A DNA stretch of 64,000 nt from Gambelia wislizenii (lineage: Eukaryota > Chordata > Lepidosauria > Squamata > Crotaphytidae), in contig JAUMIR010000004.1 of the NCBI GenBank assembly GCA_030847615.1, positions 228,202,501 to 228,266,500 on the forward strand, written 5' to 3'. Below are positions 38,001 through 50,700 of this stretch, piece by piece (within the stretch, counting starts at the first letter, position 1; each line of letters opens with the position of its first letter). The position numbers and the translations under genes were made by a program. The notes beneath the pieces are model-generated. The model had not been told where the DNA came from. It did not search any database and worked only from the letters and a program-made list of their open reading frames with translations.

Positions 38001-41000
38001 CATAGTAGATTATAAAGGATTTTGGGAGATGTAGTCTGAAACATCTGGAATGCAAAATAGTTCCTACCCCTAATAGGAAATTACTACTACTGCTCTAAAT
38101 ACTATGGAATGAAATCCTGCCTGTAGAGTGACACATGTGTGTGTGTGTGTTGGCACTGAAAATAATGTTATCTTCATTATTTCAGAAGCTGGTTAAAAAG
38201 CAGTAATTTCAGGACCCAAACTTACCTGTATTCCCTATCTGCATCAGAGTAGCTGGGACAAGGGTGTGGTAGGCTCCAATGGCATCGAGTGCCAACTTCT
38301 TCCCAAAAGCCTTTGTGTTTTCATGGGGCTCCTGGAATGGTGGGAACAGCCAGCCAATTGGGAGCAAGATTGCCACCTCCTGCTGACCTCACGGATAGAG
38401 TTTTCAGTCAGGTCTGCCTCTTCTCCATAGAACTGTCATTCCAGGCCAGGCTCCCGCATTCGGTTTTGGATCAGCTTCCACACCCCTTCTCTCTATGTTG
38501 GTCTGAGTTGGAGTTGGTTATATCTCCCAGGATTCCAACCAGCAGTCAGGCTGGCTGAGTGTTGGTTCAGTCAGCTGAGAGGCAGACCGCCTGATCAACA
38601 AATCCAGCCCCATACCAAGACAACCTGTTTTTCAGTTGTAATCAATAAAAATGGTGGTTGGTTTACTTCAAGCTGTGGTCCTTGTGTTTCTTGGTGCACT
38701 TGGCCCTCTCTTGCCATTGGGGGCTACAATTTAGCAATCACTTAAGACCTGTTTATTTTGAAATAACAGTTTAAAATTTTAGTGGACTTCTTCAGCTATG
38801 AAATTAACTCTGACATTATCAAATAAATCTGGACTGAAGTTACTACCTTTCCAAGGTTCCTCATTGTACATACGGGTCTGTCTATTAAATAAGACTGTGT
38901 TTCTACTTTTCAGACAAATCAGAGAGAACTGATTGTGAATGCTTGAGTGGTGACCCTGAACATGTCTGAACCCGCACAACAAACATCAACACTCTCGGCT
39001 GTTCAGTTAATTGTCAGCCGTCATTTAAAGCAGCTGTATTGTCTGTTGTGTGCCAGAAAAGTGCTAAGTTTAAAAGTTGAGCAATGTGTCAATTTGAAAT
39101 TTTTAGTAAAATTGAACAAAACACCAATGGTATCTTTTCAAATGCTTACTGAAACCTACGGGGAAGACTGCATGTCTTGTGCATGTGTGTTTGAGTAGTA
39201 CAAAAGATTCAGAGAAGGATGTGAGAATGTGAAAGATGATGCACACCCTGGACGGCCTTCCACTTCAAGAACCAAAGAAATTATGGAAAAAAATCAACCA
39301 GATTGTTCAAGAAGACTGCTGACTGAGTGTCCAAATGACAGCTGAAGCCAGGAACATTGAGAAAGACACTGCGTGGAAAATTTTGCATGAGGATCTCAAC
39401 TTGAGAAAAGTTTGTGCCAAGATGGTCCCTAGGGTTCTCACACCAGAACAAAAAGAGTGCTGCAAGGAAATTTGTGCTGACATTCTGCAGAAACTTGAGG
39501 ACTCAAACCTTTAAAAAAAAAATCATTACTCTTGATGAAACCTGGATCTCCCAGTATGATCCTGAGACAAAATGACAGTCAATGCACTGGAAAACACCAT
39601 AATAACCAAGAATGAAAAAAAGCACATCAAAGCAAGTCCACATTTAAAGCCATACTGATTGGTGTTTTTTTACATCAAGGACATAATTTTGGCAGAATGG
39701 GTTCCAGAAGGCAGAACAGTGAACCAGCATTATTATAAGGAAGTTTTGACAAAGCTGAGAGAAAGAGTCAGAAAAAAGGCCAGAACTGTGGAAAAATGGT
39801 TTCATTCTTCAAGACAATGCACCTGCTCACACAGCATTTTCTGTGAAGCAGTGTTTGGCTGATAAATGCATTCCCACACTTGAACATCCTCCATATTCAC
39901 CAGATTTGGCACCATGCAACTTTTTTCTTTTCCCTAAAGTGAAATTGGTGCTTAAAGGAACACAGTTTGAGTCAATTGATACAGTAAAGAAGAAAACAGC
40001 AGATATGTAGACACAGCTGACAGGAACTGATCTTCTCCACACCTTTGACCAGTGGAAAACAAGACTACGTTGGTGTGTGAGTGTGAATGGGGAGTATATT
40101 GCAGGGGACAAGCATTAGAATTGTAATACATATAAATGAAGATGGGTTATTGTATCAGTCTTGTCATTTAATAGACAGGCCTCATAGTGATAAGGGGAAT
40201 ATATTCAAGGGTAGCTGTGTTGGCCATGCAGCAAAATACAACAAAATCCCAAATCCACAAGAGTGATACCTTTATAATTAAAGTATAACATAATAAGGGA
40301 AGTATAATATAAAAAAGGAATGATTATAATACCACAAGAGAATTATACTATCATAAGGGATGTGGCTGATCAGCTGTGGACCTGTCCTCATGTGATTGAA
40401 CCATGCAGGGTGTTAGGATGTTGGGAGCCTGGCAGAAACCCTACTGGTTTACTGTTCCAAGAGGGCTGGAATGGGGCATTTTAGTACCTGAAGGATGACA
40501 GCAAATGATAGTTCCCTCCCGAGTGAAGGTATCTAAAGCTGGTCAAGTTACCACTTTGACCTGAGGCAGAAAATCTTACACTACACCCTCTTGAACTAAA
40601 ACAGCAACAACATAAAGAAAGTAAGGAATACTTTTTCCACTCTTTGACTTCAGATAAGCTGCCTGAGGTAGCCACTTTTTGCCCCTTTTGGCTAGATTAT
40701 GTTTCAGATTCTTGTTCTATCCATTATGTAGCATTATGAGGCAGATTGATCAGGTGGCCAAGAGGAATCCACAACTCAACTAAAAGTAATTTTGATTCAT
40801 AGCAAACATAATTTTCTGGCCCTTGCTGGAGATGTGAGCCATTTAGTGAGTGTATATATGAAATTTCTCAAATCAACTAATCAATGTATCTGTTTTTTTT
40901 TTAAGTCCCTTCTCTCTTTTTATACAATACTAGGGATTATATATTGCGTGTTTGCTGAGTATCTGGCTTTTGCAAATACATAAACATAGTATCTGTATGT

Positions 41001-41761
41001 CAATAATGGAAGAAACCATTTGTTTAGATTTATAGGCCATCCTGTCAAAAGCCTTGGGACAAGTAATCTGAGGAAACAAAAACAAACACTAATGGAATAA
41101 ATATGTAACTAAGTCTGTTGTCCTACCCCCTGGGCCACCCATTTATCATCCTAACCTTTGCTCTTTAAAAGCCAGTCCAGGAAGAAGACTTAGCATAATA
41201 CAGTATCTGCAGTAGCTGTATAATAGGAGGGAAGTATTTGCATGCCTCTTATCAATGCTGTTTCAAAGACAGTATTAGAGATACTGGAGATTTTCAGACT
41301 ATACTGTTATAGTGTCACTATTCCACTTTAACTGCTCTGGCTTCCTCCTGTGGAATTCTGGGGTTTGTATTTTAGTGAGGCCTAAGATCTCTCTGGCTGA
41401 GAGTTGTAAATGCCCCTCCCTAAACTGCAAATCCCAACATTCAACAGGAGGCAGCCATAACAAATATAGTGGAATAGTAACACTATAACAGTGTTGTCTG
41501 AAAATCTAGACTGTCACCTCTTATGTTTGAAGGGCACCTCTTCAAACAGGAGTGGGCACCTTCAGCAGGTCAAATGACCACTTCTGTCCTTCTGGAAACT
41601 GCTGGGGCTGCACTTACACTTTGTCAACATTTAACCATGCAGCAGCACTATAAAAATAAATAAATTCCAGTTTAAACCAGGCATGCAAGAAACATAGAAC
41701 TTGTTTCCTGGAGGCTTCAGCACAGTGTATACTTCTCACATGCCTTGTTTTAAGATGAAAA

Positions 41762-41795
<34 letters not shown>

Positions 41796-44700
41796 AAATC
41801 CCCATTGTTGTGATGCAACCAGATGTGGTGATGACTGGGGAGGGCACAAAAAAGATGGGAGATGTGCAGCATGTGGGCTGTGTGTTGCCTATCCTGTCTG
41901 TCCCCCCCCCCCATAATGGGTCATATGGGAGGAGCTGGTCTCTTAAAGTAAATTGGCTTAAAAGATGTATTTATTTTAGGTCCCAAGTAAGTTCTACTAA
42001 TACAAACATCTGCTTTCCCTTGAGTACTGTAAAGTGTAGGATATTGCAATATTATTGTCCAGAAAAGACAGATCTCCACCTTGGGTCTATACTTTCTCAA
42101 ACTATAGTCTTTCTCATGGGGTGTCCCTGCTATTAAATTCTATTCTGTTTTCCGGTTTTCTTTTGGTAATTAGTAGCAAAAATGAGAAATCTAAAGATAT
42201 TTGCTTTCAAATATGCAATTATTTCATTTCTTTCCTCATACCTTGCTGTTTCTTATAAACCCATAAAAGATCATTGTAAATTATGAGGGAGCTCTTTAAT
42301 GGAAAAGATGAATATTTTATGATGAAAGTAATGCACAGTCTTTTGTTAGGATAGGAGTATTTAATAATCTGACACTCAATACAAAGCAAAAGTAGTGGTG
42401 ATGGTATAAGAGGGAAAGCAAATTAAAATCTTGGCTCTTGATTTATAGAAATGTGTTCTTTGACACTACAGTGTCAATAGCAATCTTCCATTACTTAGCA
42501 CAGCAGTATTACAGGCACTTAAAATGTTTATGATGTGGATTAGGTGAATTATCTCTAGACCTAACTTGGCAAACAGAATAGCCTGAATAAATTATTGTGA
42601 AATAAAAAAAGATATGGTACCATTAGTGATTTTTGTCTCAGAGGGTTAAATAGCTAAGTCACTTGGTAAGGCCATTTTATTGATCACTAAAGTATACACC
42701 ATTCAGAAAAATGAGTTCACAGGCTAGTATCTATGACTATGTGAAGAACTGAAGAGGGGAAGAAAGGGTGGAGGGATGAAGACTAAGTGCATATCTTTTC
42801 AAGAGCCTGCACAAGGGTGTGTATGCATGTGTGTATGGGTGGGTTAATTCTCATTACATTACCATTACTCCCATTACATTCCCATTACTCATTACAAAGC
42901 AGTATCATTGCTCATTCCCCTCTCTGGCTTTTCTTCGCAAACGAAGATTCAGGAAGGACTCATCCCACGCTTTCTGCAAGCGCACTGATGACTAAAAAGG
43001 CCAATCCGAGATAAACAAATCCGGTTGCAAAAAGCACAGCAGAAGGTCTCCTTGGGTGATGTTTTTGGGTTGTGATTCTTTCTGCGTTGTCGTTTCTCTT
43101 CAAGACTTGTTCGTCGTGAGTTCTCAAATAAGGCTGCAGCATTGTGGATAGTGTGTCTCCATGCCTCCCGATGTGAGGCCAGGGCGGACCACTGTTGGTG
43201 ATCAATTTGGCCAAGCCTGAGATGTTGTTTCAGGGAGTCTTTGTATCGCTTTTTTGGAGCGCCCCTCTTACGCTGACCCGTGGCGAGTTCACCGTAGAGT
43301 AGTATTTTTGGGAGGCGATGGTCCTCCATCCTAGAAACGTGCCCTGCCCCGTGCAGCTGTGTTCTCATTACAGTGCTAAGAACTAAGGAGATTATCAGAC
43401 AAGCCTCTGAAAACATTTCTGTCCCACTGTATTTTAAAGTGTAAGTGTCCTGGCACAATAACCCCTTTTTCAGATGTTGCCTTAACAGTGAGAAAGAACA
43501 GCCCCAAAATTATGGAAGCACGACCGCCAGCACTGTTTACTTCCACGTTTGCACTTAAAAGTCTAAAAACAGCTAAATTAACAAACAAAACGAACACATA
43601 AGCACTGAAACACACTTAAAAACTTGCCAGCAAAATGAGGAGGTTCATAAAAAGAGCATCCTGTACCTAGATTTCGTGTTCTCACCTGGAAGTGTTCTGG
43701 TAGGGACCTCCCATTGATGCTGTATTCATGGGGGGGCGGGTTCAGAAGCTCACAATTCCATGACAAAAAATGCCACGGCAGATCAATTAATGGCTTCAGA
43801 CCATCAATAAAAAGGAACACCTTATTAACAATTGCATAACGCCAAAGCATGACGTGCGAAATAGGCACCTTTTCATGTTCTTTTGGTGACACTATCACAC
43901 CATATTAGTGCTGTGTCTGATGATCTCCTAAGACTATGTTACCTCTTCCTTTTTTTTTTTTTGGATAACAACTGCCTGATAATATAAGGGGATAGAAAAA
44001 TTCCTGTCAAATGTCTCAAAAACAAACAAACAAACAAACAAACAAAACCCCAACAGTTAAAAGACAATTTTGAAAAGTAACTAGAAAACATTTTGCATTC
44101 TGCCAGTAAAGCAGCTTTGTTCTTGACATGACTTTTTTATGCTTTCCTGGCCAAAAGAAAGAGACTAACTTGGGTAAATTATTACTTTGAAGATCATGTC
44201 AGGCAAGTGGGCTTTCTCTGGCAAAGTTATATTGGCTTGGTCTTCGCTTACATTCTGCTGACATTTTGAATTGTCTTTCTCAATAGGCTGCAACCCTTTT
44301 GATATTTTAAATCACAAGGTCTGTGTTTTTAATTTCTGTATGGATATTACCTATTTGATTTACTGGATTATTATTTTGTTTGATATGTTAGCTGCTCCCT
44401 TCATTAGTGGGAGAAGCAAGTTATAAATGTTACAGAGCAGAATAAAGGATTGTAGGAAAATTTGGCCCATGATCAAGAAATGAAGCAGGACAGCAACTGA
44501 CTGAATTTAGCGAGGCCAACAGTTTGTTCATCACAAACACATTCTTCAGGCAACCAAAGAGGCAACTGTATACCTGGACATCACCTGATGGCCAATACAG
44601 AAGTAAGACAGACTACATCATTTGAAGCAGAAGATGGAGAAGCACCATTCTTTCTGCAAAATTAAGACCAGGACCAGATTGTGGCACAGTCCATAAACTG

Positions 44701-47700
44701 CTGATATATATATATATATATAAATTAGACTAAAGCTAAAGAAGAACCTGAAACCAACCATTATGCCAAAATACAACCTGAAGAACATCCCTGTAGAATT
44801 TAAAGATAATGTGAAAAATAGATTTGCACTATTAAACCTAATTGATTGGGAACCATTAGAACTCTGGACTGAAATCAGGGACATTGTCAGGAAGAAATGC
44901 AAAAAGACACTGTCTGCAGCCCAAAAGAAAGAGAAGCTTCAGTGGATGACAGATGAAATTCTTCAAGCAGTTAAGGGCAGACAAGAGTCAAAATGTGACA
45001 GAAATAGAGTCAGAACCCAGAATGTAACTGTTCAGCGTTTTTTCCAGTACATCGGAAGGGCACCAGCTTATGAAAGGGTGTTCTGGAGGCTCCTTCTCCA
45101 CATGCTGAGAAATACATGCCTGTGCCTTAAAACACTCCCACTCCCCCCCCCACAGTGTTGTAGTGGATTTTTAAAAAATTAACCAACCTTTGAATTTAAA
45201 AGCAAAATTGCCCTTAATATCCCACAAATGCCTCCTAAAGTTTGAAAGAAAGCCATCAAATCCTTTTCCTTCTTCCATTTTAACTCCTCTAGATATCAAG
45301 AGAACTCTCCAATCTTGATATCAGCTGTATTATTTTAAATTCAAGTTATTGTTTCCCTCAAGTAAACAATCCAGTCATCTGCCTTTTGAAATAATTTTAT
45401 TCTGCGAATAGACTGAGTCATAGCTTTTTATTAAAAAGGCAAGATTATTTTCTAAGAAAGTGCCTGTGTGCCCCCTCCACCCCACTCCAGCTCTCATATG
45501 GCAGCATCTGTACTCGTGAAAGGTTGCTTGGAATAGCTTTTTGTTTCAACCCAGAATGACCCCCATACGCTGTTATGTTCTTGTTTTCATGAGAGCAGGA
45601 TCAGAGTCCAAATGATTAATATCTAAGAGAGATGCTAAAGGCGCCCACTTTCTCGAGATAATTCATTTGTGTCTGGAGACACATTGGCTCTTAGCAGAGA
45701 AATAATTTATGCTGGAATGATAAGCACCTTCCACTGTATGTTAATCTGAGTGTATTCAGGAGGTGATAGTTGTATAATTATGGCAATTATTACAGGATAA
45801 CATATTGAAACAGGTATGGTCCCTCCCCCCCATCTCTTTAGACTGAGGGTTTGAGGGTTCTTTGTCCCTTGGCAGCTTATCTGTATCTGTCTGGGGTCCC
45901 TTTTATCACCTTCTGGCATCCAACTTGTTACCACAGTGAAATCCAAAGTTAACATCAACACTCCACTGCATTCTTAGGCACTGGAATATGAGAATATTTT
46001 TAATGGAAGAATGAGCAGGCTCTCTGTTAATCTTTTAGGCTATTTATTATATGCAATCATAGATATATAAACATATGCACCCACTTTAGGCAGGAACACA
46101 GACATGTCAGCGTCTGGGTACATTACTTTCATTACATTACATTGCATGTAAGACATCATATAGTCATTACATTTCAGTATATGGCAACTCAGATGTTACA
46201 CTTTCATAAGGACTGAACCATGATACTACCTGTATCCCTCTAGCAAGCTTCTCGGTAGTTAACACATAGAGGAACTTTACTATCTCTAACAATGTAACTT
46301 AGCCGTTTATCTACTGAGGAATACCATTTCATCTTGTGAGGAACTATACATCTCTAAATAGACACCCAAGGGGTTAACATCCTTGGACATTGCTATATCC
46401 AGCAGCATCCATTACAGTCATCATGGGAAATACAGTTGTCCCTCTGTAGCCATGGATTTGGTATCCACGGATTTAAGTATTTATGGCTTGAAAATATTCT
46501 TTAAAAAATAATAATCCAAAAAGCAAACCTTGATTTTGCCATCTTATCCAAGGGACACAATTTTGTTATGCCATTGCATATAAGGGGACTTAAGTATTCA
46601 TGGATTTTGGTATCCACAGGGGGTCCTGGAACCAAACTACAGTTGTCCATTCATATTCTCTGGGGTTTGGTTCCAGGACACCCCGTGGATACCAAAATCC
46701 GTGAATACTCAAATCCCATTATATGCAATGGCATAGCAAGATGGTGTCCCTTATATAAGATGGCAAAATCAAGGTTTGCTTTTTGGATTATTATTTTTTA
46801 AAGAATATTTTCAAGCTGTGAATACTTAAATCCATGGATACCAAATCTGGGGATACAGAGGGACAACTGTAATAGGGTAGACTAGTTGAGAGCAGAGATT
46901 TTCTCTCTTACCAGCATGGTCTATTTCCATTTACTTTATGGGTTATCAGCTTGGAACAGCATATTGTACATTGGTCAATGGACTTCTATCTCTTTTTGGC
47001 TTGTTTTTTATTTCTTTCTAGCCTATCAGCTGACATATGTGGTCCAAACAAAGTAAGAGACACTTACTGGTCCTCGTTTATGTAAACTATTAGTCTTCTC
47101 CCCCGAGGTGATGGTACTCTGATTCATCTAATTACATCAGCCATCAAATTGTATCAGCTTTCCACCAAAGTACATTCACCATTTGATTGTATCAACTCTT
47201 ACTGCAGTACCTGTTTTTGAGTTTTATTATCAGTCAATTGTCTTTTTTGAGGCTGAGATGCCACTTGCACTGTGAGGAATTCTCCATTGGTAATCAGTGG
47301 CAGACTGGCAGCAGTAGAATCTCACCTTTATTTATATATGCATTAGTTCAGACTATGTTTGTTTTCCTGCAGACTAGACGGCATGAACATGGGTGTACTT
47401 ACATGTGTACACAAGCAAGGGCACACAGGATTCTGAAGAGGAATCTCTCTGTATATCCTCTCTCTGTGTGTACGTGTGTGACACATGATTACTCAGAAGT
47501 AAAACCCACTGGGTTCAATGGGACTTACTGTCTAGAATCTGTATACAGTACAGGAAATAAAAGGAGATTAATTAATTGCCAGACAGCATTAGGATTTGGT
47601 TTGGTACATGCTAAGGAGAGACATGCTGTTTCCTGGCACCTCCTGCACTGCCTTTTAAAGGGTGGGGTACTGGTAGTGAGTTGGCTTACAGATTAGATTG

Positions 47701-50700
47701 GGTTCTACAACACTCTCCAGTCCATAACAATTTTGCATTAGAAATAAAACAGAACAGAGTTTTGGATCAAGTTTTTCTTTGTGACTCATATTTGGAGAGG
47801 AAAGAGGTCTGCCTCTGGAAGGAAGGAACTGAGGACAGAGGAGTGTAAACAGTTAACCCAGTGACAAAGCAATAGTGGATGGGAGATTGCACCAAGGTGC
47901 ATAAAATTTCAAAAGCACTCTGACCTTTTGCAGAAGCATTTACATATATTAATTGGTTAGGTTTGCTGACTGGTGAGTCTGTCTACCTGCTGCTTCTTGG
48001 ACTCACACATCTGACACCTCATAGCTTCCATTATGTTTGAACATCAGAAGTCCATTGTCACGTGGATTTTGTCTGGATTTCTTTAGAATACAGTCATGTA
48101 CAGTGTGCCAAGACTCTCTTAGTCTTATTTGTCCTCTGTGTTATGTACTTTCTGTTCAATCTTATGTGTTATGAGTACCATTTTTCTTAAAAGAACTACT
48201 TGAAATAATCCTATGACAGCAGATGAAAAATGACATTCTTCTGTGTTTACTGTTCTTTCATAGCTACTTATTTATAAACCTAGAATCATAGATCTGGCAG
48301 GAATCACACAAAGTATTTCGTTAAGCATCTTTGGTGATGGAGAGCATACTGTACCTAAATAATCCATGACATGTGCCCCTTTCTTTTTGTTATTTTCTTT
48401 AACTATTTGAAAAACCAGAATTTCCCTGCCACTTAATCTGTTCTTGTGAATAAACAAATACATTCTTATAATTGTTTCTCCATAATGACTTGATTTCTTG
48501 ACCTCATATTATTCTTATAGATCTTTCCTGAATGTTTTGTTGTCAACTTTTTGGGTATTGTCTTCTGGAATGTATACAATATACTTTAGGAGTACCACAC
48601 ACATTCAGAGACAGTAAAGTTGAGAAACAGTGCAAATCTGAGACTGGTCTTGTACATACTGAATTGTTTTGAGCATGTTTCAGTGCAGTGGTGATTCAGT
48701 ATGTCTGCAGTAAAATAGAAGATGGTGCCATTTCTCAGGACATATTTGGTTCTAATTGAATCCCAGTTGAATGTGGGTATTGGAAAAGAGTCAAAGTTGC
48801 TTATGTAGCAAGTTTGATCCAACTTGGTTTAAAAGCACTTTTGGTAAAGATACAATTATAGCAATTTTAATAGTAAAGGATTCAGTCAACTGGGATGTTT
48901 ATCTCCTTCTGTGTGTGTCTTGCTGGTTTCACAGAAATGAATAAATTGGGGCAGTTGGACATATGTGGGCAAACTTTCTGGTAGGTTGTATTCCAAGTTT
49001 CTGATCTTACACATACAGTATTTACTTTAGTAAACTATTACTGTTCTGGGAATCACTTCTTGCAGATACTAACCAGTTTCAGTTTGGGCCAGTTTCATAC
49101 CCTCCACCATTTCATAGATGAAAACCAAGCAACATCAAGAGTGCGGTTAAGATGGTAAATTATTAATGAGGAAGACCATACAAGATAAGAGAGGCTGCAA
49201 CAGTTTGTTTTTGCCTGAGCCTACTGAGAAAGGAGATTTTCAGATGGGAACAAAAAAAAAATGTTCCCATCTCGCAATTTCCTCTCCCTCCCCTCTCCCA
49301 CCTCCGTCCCAGCATGAGAACAAACACTTATACACCTACCTTTGTAGCACTTGCCTGGCAGCCCAAGAGTGCATGGAGCTCGAATGGAGCCCCAGCCACT
49401 TCCTGGTTTGAAATCCCAGCCGTTCTCCCAAGAGGACGACTGCACAGGAAGTTTTTTTAAAAAGAAGGAAAAAAAAGTTTAAAAAGGGACAGCAAGCACA
49501 AAACCACACTGAAAACATAACAAGTAACCGGGGGAGGGTCATAAAAAGTGTATCACTTACCTTGGTGTCCTGATCTCACCTGGACGTGTTCTGGCATGGA
49601 CCTCCCACTGAGGCTGGCATTGCACCACGGAAATGGGCACCTTTTCACTTGCAGGACATTCCATCACAGAAGCAGAATGGGGGATCCATTGATGGCTTAG
49701 CCCATCAATAAAAAGAAGCGCCGGTGTAATGACAGCCAAATGGGAGCATGACGACATGGGAACGATGTCGTCTGAAAGGGAAGCCCTTTAGCAATCTCCT
49801 AGTATTGGTATCACACCATATTTAGCCCATCTCATAATCTCCAAAGTCAACCCCCCATCATATTTTCTCCTCCCACCCCTGCTGAGTTAACTGAATGCAA
49901 ACCACTTTTGCACTTTGAACTCATTTTGCAGCAATTGAAATAAGCTGAGGACAAAGGAGGAAAGTGGGAGACAGAGAGAGAAATTGGGACATTTTAGATG
50001 ATGCTGAAAAAGTGTGACAGAGAATTAGTTGGGACGATCCCTGCCAAATTGGGACAGTTGAAGAGTATACAGTTTACTTTACAATATTTGTTTTCCTTGA
50101 TTTCCAGAGAACAGGGCATTCTAAGTCTCTAATATATGGAGCAAGGAATAAATAATGAAGCCTACTTTGTTGCAAATTCCTATTGGACTTGAATTTCAGA
50201 CTGGAAAGTTCCCAATCATCCATTCTTAATATTTGCCTTGTTCTTGTGTTCTTTGTTTCAGATCTCCAGCTTAGTACCTGCTGATCAATTTCAGTTATAT
50301 CAGCGACTGAAATTTGAAAGAGGTATGCTTTTATATTACCTTATGCCAGTTAAAGTGTTGAATAGGTTGTATAATTACATTCACAAGATAATAGAAAATA
50401 CCCAGGAAGACATACCAGGCTGCAAGCACAATCAAATATTTACCTACACAGAAGTTAAGTCCCATATAACTGCCAGGTGAAGTGAGAATACAGTTGCAGC
50501 CTAAACAAATGTGTCTTCAAAATTCAGTGAGAATGTCCAAACATTGACTTCGTTCAAATCCATGAATTTCCCTTTCTAAATTTAATTTCTTTGATAGCAT
50601 GTGTTTCACAGAGCCATGTTGTGAGTGGCTTGGAACATAGTGTGTGGCCAGAGTACATGTGGCCATAAAAATGATGTGCTAGGTAACTTAAAATGAACAT

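Noticed and set aside
44763..45182. 139-codon frame as a host gene
   Set aside because: It is the linker region of a decayed BovB element and runs into unrelated sequence at its 3' end.
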